The notes under the pieces are model-generated. The model did no database searches and had not been told where the DNA came from. It saw only the letters and a list, made by a program, of their open reading frames with translations. This document shows, piece by piece, positions 1-9,677 of a stretch of 52,083 bases of DNA. Every line of letters begins with the position of its first letter. Position 1 is the stretch's first letter. The position numbers were made by a program, and so were the translations under genes. Source of the DNA: Actinomycetes bacterium (GTDB lineage: Bacteria > Actinomycetota > Acidimicrobiia > Acidimicrobiales > JAKAVM01); NCBI GenBank assembly GCA_021827485.1, contig JAKAVM010000066.1, forward strand, positions 1-52,083. The letters run 5' to 3'.

Positions 1-1
1 T

Positions 2-2050
2 TGGGCCGTAACTTCGATTGATCCCCTTGTCGCTGGAGCGAGTGGTACAGAGAATACAATGACCTCCATATCATGTCCCTCTACGACTTTTTGCGCTGCC
101 GTTGATGAGCAGGGCAACGTGATAACTTCAACTAGTCCTTCCGGAGGTGGATCAAGCTGGACGGCTGCACAGGTAGATGCATCCCCCAATCCTTCGCCCA
201 GCCCGCCCACTCCTATTGCAATAAATTCTATTTCGTGTGCTAGCGCCAATTTATGTGTAGCAGTTGATGGTAACGGCGACGCAATTGGTTCGTTAAGTCC
301 GTCATCTGGGGCCTCGTCCTGGTGGATAGCTCAAGTCGACGTTGGTGGGAATGGACTTGCAGCACTCGAATCTGTTGCCTGCCCTGCGACTTCTCTGTGT
401 GTCGGTGCAGACTTTGCGGGACGAATCCTAACTTCTAACTCATCCGGAAACTCTTTTGCATCGGTTGCTATCACGACTTCTACACTGGCCAATGGAGTTG
501 CTGGGTCAAGCTATGGTCCAGTTACCTTGAGCGCAAGCGGAGGTTCCGGGACCTATACTTGGAATAATCAAACGACCCTTCCTCAAGGTCTAACATTCTC
601 TAGCGCTGGGGTGCTTAGCGGTACTCCGGCGTTGGCTGGGACTTTTTATATTACTTTTGGAGTAACGGATACATCTTCTCCTGCCCAAAGTGCCTATGCC
701 ACGCTTTCCTTGACCATAACCACAAATAAGCTGGTGATATCGACTGCCACGCTTGCAAACGCAAGTGCTGGCTCAAACTACACACTACCGCTTGTTGCGA
801 CGGGCGGATTGCAGCCCTATAGCTGGTCAATCGGTGCGGGTACCAGTCTGCCCCAGGGTCTATCGTTGAATCCTTCCACTGGTGTAATCTCTGGAATACC
901 TTCGGGGGTTGGAAGCAACTCCTTTACAGTCAATGTTTCAGACTCTTCATCTCCAGCGCTTAGCGCATCGGCCAACCTCTCGATTACAGTGGGGCCTCAA
1001 AGCGCGCTGTCTATCTCAGGGACAACACTTGGCCCAGCATACGTTGGAGTTGCATATACTCCCACTACCCTTAGTGCTAGCGGTGGAACCACTCCTTACA
1101 CATGGACAGTTGCAACAGGTACCTCTTTGCCTGCAGGGCTAACTCTCAACTCGTCGACCGGAGTCATTAGCGGCACTCCAACTTCTGCTAGCAGAACTTC
1201 GACATTTACCGTTGAAGTTACCGACTCGTCATCACCTGCCAAGGTAGCTACTCTTTCGCTAACGATAACCGTGGAAGGGGTTCCTGGCGGAGGTGGAGGC
1301 GGAGGTCCTTCCCCTGGGTATTGGATGGTCGCTGCCGATGGCGGAATTTTCAACTTTGGGTCAGCTCCCTTTGCTGGTTCAGGCGGAGGTGGAAAGTTGC
1401 CAGGCACGGTTGGGATGGCTTCGACTCCGGACGGCAAGGGCTATTGGATCGTAAACTTCTTCGGTAATGTGCTGGCTTTTGGCAGTGCTCCAGCGATTCC
1501 CTCTCCAGGTGTATTAGGAACTGCAGGAATCGCATCTACCCCAGACGGAAAAGGATACTGGCTGGTCTCCCTCATGGGGGGAGTGTATGCCCAAGGTGAC
1601 GCTGTAAATTATGGATCAGCCCAGGGTCTAAATCTAGTGTCGCCAATTGTCGGTATCGCTCCGACACCCGATGGTAAAGGATACTGGCTTTGTGCTAGCG
1701 ATGGAGGAATTTTTGCTTTTGGCGACGCAAACTACTTTGGGTCAATGGGCGGCAAGCCACTCAATAAACCAATAGTAGGAATGGCAGCGACACCCGATGG
1801 TGGCGGTTACTGGCTAGTAGCGTCCGACGGCGGGATATTTTCATTTGGTGATGCCCAATTCTTTGGTTCAATGGGGGGCAAACCTCTAAACCAGCCAGTC
1901 GTTGGAATTGCATCAACGTATGATGGTTTTGGGTACTTCGAAGTTGCAGCTGACGGCGGCATTTTTGCCTTTGGAGATGCTCAGTACTCTGGTTCAATGG
2001 GAGGTCAGCCCTTGGCCCAACCAATCGTTGGAATGTCGGGAGTAATGTAA
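2..2050 (+). CDS. Giant secreted repeat protein, C-terminal part (5' end outside window)
   Basis: The frame is already open at base 2 and reads through the first internal ATG (59) with the same repeat pattern, so the start lies upstream of the window. Order of domains: three blade-like repeats each with a closely spaced Cys pair (SCPSTTFCAAVD type); three putative Ig domains of the He_PIG type (YTWSxxxG-LPxGLxLxxxxGVISGTP and VTDSSSP signatures); a Gly-rich linker; and six C-terminal repeats of about 38-42 residues starting GYWxVAxDGGIFxFGDA. The protein ends a few residues after the last PIVG. It is a close paralogue of the gene that follows at 2110. Function is unknown; a cell-surface or secreted adhesive role is inferred from architecture only. 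No catalytic motif was seen. Confidence 0.85.
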   Translation, partial: WAVTSIDPLVAGASGTENTMTSISCPSTTFCAAVDEQGNVITSTSPSGGGSSWTAAQVDASPNPSPSPPTPIAINSISCASANLCVAVDGNGDAIGSLSPSSGASSWWIAQVDVGGNGLAALESVACPATSLCVGADFAGRILTSNSSGNSFASVAITTSTLANGVAGSSYGPVTLSASGGSGTYTWNNQTTLPQGLTFSSAGVLSGTPALAGTFYITFGVTDTSSPAQSAYATLSLTITTNKLVISTATLANASAGSNYTLPLVATGGLQPYSWSIGAGTSLPQGLSLNPSTGVISGIPSGVGSNSFTVNVSDSSSPALSASANLSITVGPQSALSISGTTLGPAYVGVAYTPTTLSASGGTTPYTWTVATGTSLPAGLTLNSSTGVISGTPTSASRTSTFTVEVTDSSSPAKVATLSLTITVEGVPGGGGGGGPSPGYWMVAADGGIFNFGSAPFAGSGGGGKLPGTVGMASTPDGKGYWIVNFFGNVLAFGSAPAIPSPGVLGTAGIASTPDGKGYWLVSLMGGVYAQGDAVNYGSAQGLNLVSPIVGIAPTPDGKGYWLCASDGGIFAFGDANYFGSMGGKPLNKPIVGMAATPDGGGYWLVASDGGIFSFGDAQFFGSMGGKPLNQPVVGIASTYDGFGYFEVAADGGIFAFGDAQYSGSMGGQPLAQPIVGMSGVM

Positions 2051-2109
2051 TTACTGGGCCTCCTAAGTCGATGAGTTGTTTTATTTAGATGTTACGGAAG
2101 GGAAAGTTC

Positions 2110-5100
2110 ATGGGAAAGAAAACTAGAATAGGGCACTTGATAGCGAGATTGGTTGGCTGCCTGGCTCTTGTAGCTAGCTCTACTCTGATATCACTGGGTT
2201 CAAGCGTCGTTCTAAATCCGGGCGTAGCACACGCCTCTTCTACGGTGCCTTACTCCACTTGGAAGTCTGCAGTTATTGACCATCAGATTCCATTTCCTTC
2301 ATCAGGAGGCAATATGGCGCTCAACTCAGTTTCGTGCTTGGCGAGCTTCTGTGGCGCAGTTGACTCGCTTGGTAATGTCTATATCACCGGTTATCCTACC
2401 GGTGGGGCGAGCACCTGGGTTCCCTTCAACATTGATGGAAACAATAAGTTGACTTCTATATCGTGTCCAACTACTAGCTTTTGTGTCGCAGTAGATGATA
2501 TTGGGAATATTTTTGTATCCACATCGCCGACTTCAGCAACCTCTTGGGTAAATGTGAGCCCAGCTTTATACACTGCTGCTGGAAGTGTTGAAGAGTTTAC
2601 TGGGGTTTCGTGTCTAAGTGCTGATTTCTGCGTTGCCGTCGCCAATGAAAATACCGGAGCACCTTCTACGACTGCTAACTTATTTCTCTCTACTCGCCCT
2701 CAAACATCCACAAACTGGCCTACGACCGCAACTGCCACCTTCTCAACAACTTATACCCTGACCGGCGTTTCGTGCGTGCAGCCAACTTCTGGGAGTAATA
2801 CTTATACGTATTGTCTTGGATCAGGATACAATACTGGTTCGGGTGCTGGAGAGGACTTCTATAATTCAACCTCCGGGACAAGTATCACAACCCCAACCCT
2901 CGGAGGATGGACAGAAACTACTATCGCTTCAGGGGCGGCATCAGCTGGTAAAGCAACTTCAATCTCTTGCACGATCGTCACGTCGGATCTCTGTGCGAGT
3001 GCAGATGCTTCAGGTAACGCTTGGACGATAGCCCCTGTGTTTACTAGTACCTCCCTAACGCTAAGTGCAACCGGTTGGACCCAAGCAACGGGAGCAGTTT
3101 TGGATTCGGGAAATATACTCTCTTCGATATCATGTGCCTCATCGGCTCTATGTGCAACAGGTGATAGTGCCGGACGAGTGTTTTACGATGAAAGCGGCAC
3201 CTGGGATCCAACCGCGGTAAATGCCGATGGAGTGCCTGCTGGGGATATTAACGGACTTTCGTGCCCTAGCACAGGGCTTTGTGTAGCAGTTGATTCAATT
3301 GGAAATGCTAGTTATATCAGTACTTCAACTCCTCCGATCAATGAAACCGCGTCTTGGACAGTCGGGCGTATAGACGGGGTGGAGAGTCTCACTGCTCTGG
3401 ACTGTCCCACTTCTTCTCTGTGTGTAGCCGGAGACGACCAAGGATACATTGCAACTTCTACCACACCTTCTGCGTCGTTGTCGTCGGACTGGGCAAAACC
3501 AGTCCAGATTGATACTAATACTCCGAATAAGATCACAGGTATCGGGTGTGCCTCGTCGAGTTTCTGTGTTGCGGTAGACAGTTCCGGTCATGCTTTTGCA
3601 TCAACCAACCCTACCGGAGGAGCCACGGCGTGGAGTTCAGCGCCGGGTTTAATTGACGGTGCTTCACCCAGCCTTTCATCGATATCATGTCCCACAACTG
3701 GCCTGTGCGTTGCTACTGATGGGCAAGGAGGGATCGTATACTCGACGACTCCGACAACTTCTGCATGGACAAAGCTAACCCTTGACGGAACGAATCAGAT
3801 CAATTCGATCGATTGCCCGTCGTCTGGGCTGTGTGTAGCGGCAGATAATTCTGGAAACATCTTATTTTCTACTAATCCCACGGGTGGATCTTCAGCTTGG
3901 AGCTTGATTGATGTGGACGCAAGTCGGGATATTACTTCAGTGTCATGCCCAACCATTAACTTGTGTGTACTGGTGGACACTTCTGGCAATGTTATCTTTT
4001 CGAACGATCCTACTGGGGGAAGTGCTTATTGGCCTCCGACAATTGGCGCAGATTTGGTCCCAATCGGGGGCGGAAATCTTATCTCGGTCTCTTGTGAAAG
4101 TACCTACTTGTGCTTGGCGATAAATAGTGCTGATGGTTTGTTTACTTCTACCGACCCAAGTGCGCCCAGTGGAAGTGGCGCTTGGCAAGCTATAACAACA
4201 ACTCCTTCGCCGGTGGACTCTGTTGCAATCAATGCACTTAGTTGCCCGGCGGGTCTATATTGTTTTGCAGTAGATTCTAACGGAAATGCCTTGGTTGGAT
4301 CTACGACTGCCCTGGCCGTAGCTACCACGCTTCTTCCTGCCGGTATTGTCGATAAGCCGTACGACGGGGCTAATGATATTGGTTGTCCGCTTGGTACACC
4401 CAATGGGACAACCTGTATTACTGCTACGGGTGGTGTAACTCCCTATACGTGGCAACTTTCTCCTTCACTACCGGCCGGAATAACGTATATACAGACTTCT
4501 GGGATGTTGGAGATATCCGGAACCCCAACACAGATTGGCACTTCGAGTTTTACGGTTACTGTCTCTGATAGCTCAAATCCTCCCCAAAGTGCCACCCAAT
4601 CGCTATCGATTACGGTTCTTCAATCATGGAGTACTCCGTCGTTGATTGATACCGAGCCGCGAAGTGGGTATCCAACTCCGCCTTCAATAGCGTTGTCGTG
4701 TCCAACCGCTACTTTCTGTGGAGCTGTTGACAGTAACGGTCGTTTTCTTTCAGACAATAGTAATTCATGGAGCGCACCATCATCGATTGATTCGGTGAAT
4801 AATCTTAGTTCTATCTCATGCCCATCAAATACTTTTTGTATGGCAGTAGACACTAATGGAAACTATCTTATGGGTAACTACATTTCAGCTCATAGTAGCT
4901 GGACCTGGACAACTCCCTTAGACTTGTCAAACAAGGTTGCGCTGACTTCGGTATCGTGTATTAGCTCAACCTTTTGTATGGCGGTAGATAGAGCCGGAGG
5001 GGCATTCGAATACAACGGCACTAACTGGACAAGTGGAACATCTTGGGTGAATCCAATCGATTCAAGCAATGTAATAAATTCAGTTTCTTGCAATGCTACT

Positions 5101-8082
5101 ACTTTCTGCATGGCTGTCGATAATGCAGGAAATGCGATTGAATATAGTGGCGGAAGTACGTGGACGACCAGCGCAATAACCTCTGGCGGGGACCTAACGT
5201 CAGTGTCGTGTCTTACCTCGACTTTTTGTATGGCGGTCAATACAAGTGACGATGCTGCAATTTATAGTAGTCCATCATGGGGGAGTGCAGCAGCTGTGAC
5301 AGGTGATAGCTATAGCTTTGTAAGTGTTGGATGCGCGACATCAACACAGTGTTTCGCCGGTAATTCAGATGGACAAGTTTTTACATATACCGGAGGATGG
5401 GCAGGACCGTCAGCGCTTTCAGTGGCTGGGCGAAACATTGCATCTATTTCATGTAGCGGACCGAACGCGTGTGAAGCTGCAGATAATTATGGCTATGCAT
5501 TTAATTACAGCGGCTCATGGTCACTTGCTACATCTAATCCTGAGGACTCAATTGACACACTGACGAGTATTGCATGTCCTAGTGCAACATTTTGCGTAGC
5601 TGGAGATTCAAGTGGGAATGTCTCAATTTCATCAAATGCATCTCAATCAGTTCCAGTTGGTTCCCCATCGGCTTGGATTTCCTATGCAGGAGTTGATAGC
5701 TCTAATTCGATAAATTCAGTTTCATGTCCTTCAACGACACTTTGCATTGCTGTTGATAATGCGGGAAGGATTCTGAGTGCCAATCCGACGTCAACTCCAG
5801 GTACCTGGAACCAAGTTGCAACAGATTCAGTTTCTACGAATATTACCGGAGTGAGCTGTGCTTCCTCGACCATGTGTGTAGCTGTTGATGCTGGGGGAGG
5901 GGTTCTTGATTCAACAACTCCAAGTACGAGCGGCACCTGGGTTACTTCAAGCCTCTCGGCTTCACCGGATATTACCTCTATCTCTTGTCCGACGACAGGT
6001 TTGTGTGTGGCAGTTGACACAATTGGGCAGATGATCTTCTCAACTAATCCAACAGGAGGGTTGGCTTCAGATTGGACCGCAGTTACCGAAGATCCAGTGC
6101 CAACAGGTGGCGGTCCTCAACCAATTCTTAACGCAATTGACTGTTATTCTGCATCGCTTTGTGTCGCTGTCGACAACCAGGGAAACGTAGTTAGTTCCTC
6201 GAATCCATCTTCGGTAGCCACGAGCACTTGGGCAGTTGTGCAGGTTGATACTTCGTCTCCTGGCCCTCCGCCGGTTGGGGTAGACCTTACTTCGATCTCG
6301 TGTGCCTCGACTACATTTTGCGCGGCGGGAGATACGGCGGGCGACATTGTAGGCAGTGTCGATCCAACGGGTAATGTTAGTGACTGGTGGGTTGCTGAAA
6401 TGGACCCAGGCCCGGGAGCAGGGTCTACCAACACCCAGATCAACTCTATTTCCTGTGGGTCAACAGCTCTGTGCATTGGAGGAGATGCATCAGGACAGAT
6501 ACTTACTTCAGCGCCATCTACAACTCTTACCATTACAACATCTAGTCTTGCCAGCGCTTCAGTCGGGACCTCTTACAGTGTTACGTTAGGAGCTAGTGGA
6601 GGATCAGGAACATACTCTTGGAGTGCGTTGACGCAGCTTCCGCCATCGATTTCTCTGACTAGTGCGGGAGTTTTGTCGGGAACGCCGAGCGCGCCTGGAA
6701 CTTACTCATTCGAAGTGCAAGTTACCGATACCTCTTCACCAGTTCAAGTATCCTCGACTACCTTGATGCTCGTAGTTGCATCCGCGTCACTAGCTGTTTC
6801 GACAGCTTCACTTCCGGCAGGTGTGGTAGGGACGGCTTACAATGCTAGTCTGGCGGCTAGTGGTGGTCAGACACCGTACACTTGGTCACTTGCTGGCGGA
6901 TCTTCACTTCCAAGCGGGCTAACCCTCTCAAATAGTGGAACTATTTCTGGTATTCCGGCAGCTGTTGGATCCAATAGTTTTAGTGTTCAAGTGACAGATA
7001 GTGAGAATCCGACCAAGAGTGCAACTGCAACTTTGTCCATAACTGTCAATAAGACGGCATCATTGTCGATCACGTCAACATCTCTTCCACAAGGTACTGT
7101 AAATGCACCGTATACCGGATCATTGACAGCTGCCGGAGGCACTGCGCCATATACGTGGGCAGTTGCTTCGGGGTCAAGTTTGCCAGGTGGTTTATCCATA
7201 ACAAACGGTGGTTCAATTTCTGGAACTCCAACAACAGCTGGATCAACCAACGTAACGTTTGAAGTAACCGATAGCTCTTCTCCGATTCAAGTAGCTACCG
7301 CAACTATTCAAATTGTCATACTACAACCCTCTCCAACTAATCCTCCAGGTCAAGGATACTGGATGGTTACATCAGCAGGCCAGGTGTTTGGATTTGGATC
7401 AGTAAAATCCTTGGGTTCAGCAACTGGGCTCAGTGGCGCGGTTGAAGGAATAGCCGCGACCCCCACTGGGAAAGGCTACTGGGTGGCCAGTAGTTCCGGT
7501 GACGTTGCCAACTTCGGTGATGCGCCAAATCTTGGTTCGCCAAGCTTACCGGGTACCGTAGGCATTGCTTCGACCGCTACAGGAAAGGGCTTTTGGCTAG
7601 TTTCTTACTCTGGTGCAATCGCAGTTGAAGGTGATGCTGTATCCTATGGATCAATGGCTGGCAAGCCTTTGAATCAGCCAATTGTCGGTATCTCACCAAC
7701 TCCTGATGGCCTTGGGTACTGGATGGTTGCAGCTGATGGAGGTATTTTTGCTTTCGGGGATGCTCATTTCTATGGGTCGATGGGAGGCAGGCCACTGAAT
7801 AAGCCAATCGTAGGCATTGCAACAACTTCCAATGGAGCAGGTTACTGGGAAGTTGCTAGCGATGGAGGTATCTTTGCCTTTGGGAACGCACAGTTTTATG
7901 GTTCAATGGGCAACAAACCTTTGGCGGAGCCGATGGATGGAATCGCACCCACACCTGACGGTGGAGGATACTGGACTGTAGCATCTGATGGTGGAATTTT
8001 CTCGTTTGGCGATGCAATTTTCCAAGGCTCAGAAGGCGGCCAGAACATTTCGGCGCCCGTCGTTGGCTTTGCGATTCCGTAG
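2110..8082 (+). CDS. Giant secreted protein: 28 Cys-pair blades, four He_PIG domains, six GYW repeats
   Basis: I chose ATG 2110 over ATG 2089 because GGAAGGGAAAG precedes it at SD distance. The N-terminus (MGKKTRIGHLIARLVGCLAL...) is basic then hydrophobic and ends near AHASS, a classic Sec signal peptide. I count 14 repeats of about 40-45 residues carrying an (I/V)SCPxxxFCxAVD motif, one He_PIG-like domain, 14 more such repeats, three He_PIG domains, then six GYW repeats. The blade motif resembles Ycf48/BNR-type beta-propeller blades, so 14+14 would fit four seven-bladed propellers; that is inference. No transmembrane anchor or LPXTG was found at the C-terminus. It probably arose by tandem duplication with the upstream gene. 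Function is unknown; it is presumably exported and held at the cell surface or in the matrix. Confidence 0.9.
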   Translation: MGKKTRIGHLIARLVGCLALVASSTLISLGSSVVLNPGVAHASSTVPYSTWKSAVIDHQIPFPSSGGNMALNSVSCLASFCGAVDSLGNVYITGYPTGGASTWVPFNIDGNNKLTSISCPTTSFCVAVDDIGNIFVSTSPTSATSWVNVSPALYTAAGSVEEFTGVSCLSADFCVAVANENTGAPSTTANLFLSTRPQTSTNWPTTATATFSTTYTLTGVSCVQPTSGSNTYTYCLGSGYNTGSGAGEDFYNSTSGTSITTPTLGGWTETTIASGAASAGKATSISCTIVTSDLCASADASGNAWTIAPVFTSTSLTLSATGWTQATGAVLDSGNILSSISCASSALCATGDSAGRVFYDESGTWDPTAVNADGVPAGDINGLSCPSTGLCVAVDSIGNASYISTSTPPINETASWTVGRIDGVESLTALDCPTSSLCVAGDDQGYIATSTTPSASLSSDWAKPVQIDTNTPNKITGIGCASSSFCVAVDSSGHAFASTNPTGGATAWSSAPGLIDGASPSLSSISCPTTGLCVATDGQGGIVYSTTPTTSAWTKLTLDGTNQINSIDCPSSGLCVAADNSGNILFSTNPTGGSSAWSLIDVDASRDITSVSCPTINLCVLVDTSGNVIFSNDPTGGSAYWPPTIGADLVPIGGGNLISVSCESTYLCLAINSADGLFTSTDPSAPSGSGAWQAITTTPSPVDSVAINALSCPAGLYCFAVDSNGNALVGSTTALAVATTLLPAGIVDKPYDGANDIGCPLGTPNGTTCITATGGVTPYTWQLSPSLPAGITYIQTSGMLEISGTPTQIGTSSFTVTVSDSSNPPQSATQSLSITVLQSWSTPSLIDTEPRSGYPTPPSIALSCPTATFCGAVDSNGRFLSDNSNSWSAPSSIDSVNNLSSISCPSNTFCMAVDTNGNYLMGNYISAHSSWTWTTPLDLSNKVALTSVSCISSTFCMAVDRAGGAFEYNGTNWTSGTSWVNPIDSSNVINSVSCNATTFCMAVDNAGNAIEYSGGSTWTTSAITSGGDLTSVSCLTSTFCMAVNTSDDAAIYSSPSWGSAAAVTGDSYSFVSVGCATSTQCFAGNSDGQVFTYTGGWAGPSALSVAGRNIASISCSGPNACEAADNYGYAFNYSGSWSLATSNPEDSIDTLTSIACPSATFCVAGDSSGNVSISSNASQSVPVGSPSAWISYAGVDSSNSINSVSCPSTTLCIAVDNAGRILSANPTSTPGTWNQVATDSVSTNITGVSCASSTMCVAVDAGGGVLDSTTPSTSGTWVTSSLSASPDITSISCPTTGLCVAVDTIGQMIFSTNPTGGLASDWTAVTEDPVPTGGGPQPILNAIDCYSASLCVAVDNQGNVVSSSNPSSVATSTWAVVQVDTSSPGPPPVGVDLTSISCASTTFCAAGDTAGDIVGSVDPTGNVSDWWVAEMDPGPGAGSTNTQINSISCGSTALCIGGDASGQILTSAPSTTLTITTSSLASASVGTSYSVTLGASGGSGTYSWSALTQLPPSISLTSAGVLSGTPSAPGTYSFEVQVTDTSSPVQVSSTTLMLVVASASLAVSTASLPAGVVGTAYNASLAASGGQTPYTWSLAGGSSLPSGLTLSNSGTISGIPAAVGSNSFSVQVTDSENPTKSATATLSITVNKTASLSITSTSLPQGTVNAPYTGSLTAAGGTAPYTWAVASGSSLPGGLSITNGGSISGTPTTAGSTNVTFEVTDSSSPIQVATATIQIVILQPSPTNPPGQGYWMVTSAGQVFGFGSVKSLGSATGLSGAVEGIAATPTGKGYWVASSSGDVANFGDAPNLGSPSLPGTVGIASTATGKGFWLVSYSGAIAVEGDAVSYGSMAGKPLNQPIVGISPTPDGLGYWMVAADGGIFAFGDAHFYGSMGGRPLNKPIVGIATTSNGAGYWEVASDGGIFAFGNAQFYGSMGNKPLAEPMDGIAPTPDGGGYWTVASDGGIFSFGDAIFQGSEGGQNISAPVVGFAIP

Positions 8083-8084
8083 AT

Positions 8085-8129
8085 TCGCCCCTAGGCGACC
8101 GTTCCATAGGGTCGCCCCTAGGAGACCGT
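8085..8129. terminator. Two hairpins with CCTA loops between convergent genes
   Basis: Directly after the giant gene two similar hairpins stand in tandem: TCGCC-CCTA-GGCGA (8085-8098) and GGTCGCC-CCTA-GGAGACC (8110-8127, one mismatch). They form a direct repeat with a 27-base period (TCGCCCCTAGG). No T-tract follows, so intrinsic termination is uncertain, but the position between convergent genes (giant gene plus, higA minus) suits a bidirectional terminator. Confidence 0.4.
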
Positions 8130-8199
8130 GTACTACTAATAGAGGTACTGTTGGATTGGTGATGGCCGAATGCAAAAGGCCAAGTATTAATGGCGCTGC

Positions 8200-8505
8200 C
8201 TAGCTAGCTGCAGTCAGCGGCTTGATATTTTGAAGTATCGCATCAATGCGATCTTTTTCTACTTCTAACTCATAATGGCTTTGTAGGTTCATCCAAAAAC
8301 CATCACTCATGTTGAAGTAACGGGAAAGACGAAGTGCCGTATCTGCACTAATACCTCGGGTTCCGTGGACGATTTCGTTGATACGACGAGCAGGAACACC
8401 GATGGCCTTGGCTAGACGATACTGGCTGATTCCCAGCGGCTGAAGGAAATCCTCCTTTAGCATCTGACCGGGGTGTGTCGGTTGCATTATACGTATATCA
8501 GTCAT
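8200..8505 (-). CDS. higA: HigA-type antitoxin, XRE helix-turn-helix
   Basis: A 101-residue antitoxin that neutralises the HigB-type nuclease encoded just upstream and probably represses the shared promoter. The N-terminal HPGQMLKEDFLQPLGIS and the HTH stretch QYRLAKAIGVPARRINEIVH are typical of the VapI/HigA subfamily; RGISADTALRLSRYFN follows, as in that family. Length is normal. The gene lies 9 bases after higB on the same strand, in the toxin-first order characteristic of hig modules. Start ATG at 8505. Confidence 0.92.
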   Translation of the reverse strand: MTDIRIMQPTHPGQMLKEDFLQPLGISQYRLAKAIGVPARRINEIVHGTRGISADTALRLSRYFNMSDGFWMNLQSHYELEVEKDRIDAILQNIKPLTAAS

Positions 8506-8514
8506 CTTTTCTCA

Positions 8515-8802
8515 TTAGTGGTAGTCGACCAACTCAACGTCTTGGGGACCTGTGGAACTCCATCGAAAGCAGATCCGAAATTGATCATTTACTCGGATGC
8601 TGTAATATCCAGCGCGATTACCCTTGAGCTTCTCAAGCTGGTTACCTGGAGGGACAGCTAGGTCTCCAATCCTTTCAGCAGCATTCAAATATGCCAATCT
8701 TCGCCAAGCCATCTGTTGTACCTCGATGCTAAATCTCCTGACTGCCTTTCGCTGCCAGACCTTTAGCGTATCCGAACCTCGGAACGACTGTTCTGTCAGC
8801 AC
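8515..8802 (-). CDS. higB: HigB/RelE-family toxin (mRNA interferase)
   Basis: A 95-residue ribosome-dependent mRNA endonuclease of the HigB (plasmid maintenance killer) branch. Recognisable family positions are QSFRGSDTLKVW near the N-terminus, the LAVPPGNQLEKLKGNRAGYYSIRVN core and the terminal QFRICFRW followed by ELVDYH. Start is GTG 8802, which falls about 7 bases after a good -10, so the transcript may be leaderless. Downstream higA follows after 9 bases. The pair is intact. Confidence 0.9.
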   Translation of the reverse strand: MLTEQSFRGSDTLKVWQRKAVRRFSIEVQQMAWRRLAYLNAAERIGDLAVPPGNQLEKLKGNRAGYYSIRVNDQFRICFRWSSTGPQDVELVDYH

Positions 8803-8808
8803 TAGTCA

Positions 8809-8837
8809 ATAGTAACGCATTCCAATATTATTGTCAA
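8809..8837 (-). promoter_or_regulatory. Promoter of higBA, probably leaderless
   Basis: Reading the minus strand, TTGACA (8837-8832), 17 bases, then TACTAT (8814-8809). Transcription would begin around 8802, the first base of the higB GTG. TAACGC (8813-8818) and its inverted partner GCGTTA (8838-8843) flank the promoter and are a candidate HigA operator. Confidence 0.55.
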
Positions 8838-8876
8838 GCGTTATTAAATATGATCATGCAGACAAACGGAGGGAGG

Positions 8877-9284
8877 TCAGGCTTTGATGTCGGCGACACC
8901 GACGTAAGAGGCATACGATGCGAATCGCTCAATGTCCTCCGTGTCGGTGGTCGCGATGACGGCTCCTCCTTCAAGATCGGCAACAGCGACAACGAATGCA
9001 TCGACCGCATTTTCGGATCCTGAGCGGGCACTTCCAAGGAGCTGACCCGCTCGAACGGCGACTCGCGTATCAACGGAATAGACCTCAACACGTTCTCGTC
9101 GAAGAGTGGCAAATACACTTGCGTCACGTGGACGACCGCGAATGACTTCTGCAAGGACCGCAGCAACTGTCGCGATAGGAAGTTCACGTTTTCTCATCTC
9201 AGCGACAAGTGCTCGCACTCGATCACGGCGTCCAGCAGGTCCATTGGCGACAGCGGAAATGGCTTCACTGTCGAGTATTAGCAT
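8877..9284 (-). CDS. vapC: VapC-type PIN-domain toxin
   Basis: A PIN-domain ribonuclease toxin of about 135 residues. Acidic positions expected of PIN domains are visible: Asp in LILDSEAISA at the N-terminus, Glu in LAEVIRG, Asp in ENAVDAFVVAVA and Asp in IATTDTEDIERF near the C-terminus. I chose ATG 9284 over 9356 because it begins exactly at the conserved MLILDS and sits 9 bases after the antitoxin stop; the longer frame would overlap the antitoxin. Codon use is more GC-rich than neighbouring housekeeping genes, consistent with horizontal acquisition. Confidence 0.85.
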   Translation of the reverse strand: MLILDSEAISAVANGPAGRRDRVRALVAEMRKRELPIATVAAVLAEVIRGRPRDASVFATLRRERVEVYSVDTRVAVRAGQLLGSARSGSENAVDAFVVAVADLEGGAVIATTDTEDIERFASYASYVGVADIKA

Positions 9285-9292
9285 CAATCGGC

Positions 9293-9565
9293 CTAGCTGC
9301 GCCTGGTCGGTTGTGATCGACTGGCATCCCATCGCTCCACTACTTGCGCTGCCCACTCCAATGCCTCAGTCGGAACTGGGCCATACTCGCGCTCCATTTC
9401 AGAAAGCCAGACATCTACTGCAGCCAAATGCCGCAACTTATCAAGGTATTGTGCGACAGCACTATCTACAGCCGCTGAGAGACTCCGAGAATCAACAACT
9501 TTGCGGAGTTCCTGCATCCGGCCGACGTCGAGCGTTAACGTTACCTTCTCCTTTGCCATCACCAT
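9293..9565 (-). CDS. vapB: VapB-like antitoxin
   Basis: A 90-residue protein directly upstream of the PIN toxin on the same strand. The N-terminal VTLTLDVGRMQELRKVV followed by SLSAAVDSAVAQYLDKL looks like a ribbon-helix-helix DNA-binding domain. The C-terminal part rich in Trp, Glu and Arg (VWLSEMEREYGPVP) would wrap the toxin. Position and length define it as the antitoxin. The first codon may be GTG 9565 or ATG 9559 (MAKEKVT); the latter is plausible. Confidence 0.8.
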   Translation of the reverse strand: MVMAKEKVTLTLDVGRMQELRKVVDSRSLSAAVDSAVAQYLDKLRHLAAVDVWLSEMEREYGPVPTEALEWAAQVVERWDASRSQPTRRS

Positions 9566-9677
9566 ATAATAGTACCTTTATACGTTGAATGCATAGCAAG
9601 TTAATTAGGATTCAAAGTGTCTCAGGAAGGAGTATTCGCCTGGGTTTATGTAGTCTCCCGCGGAAGAAAAAGAGAGT

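Noticed and set aside
1096-1437. Minus-strand frames opposite the giant secreted genes
   Set aside because: Low-complexity Pro/Thr/Val shadows of repeat-coding DNA, without signals or families.
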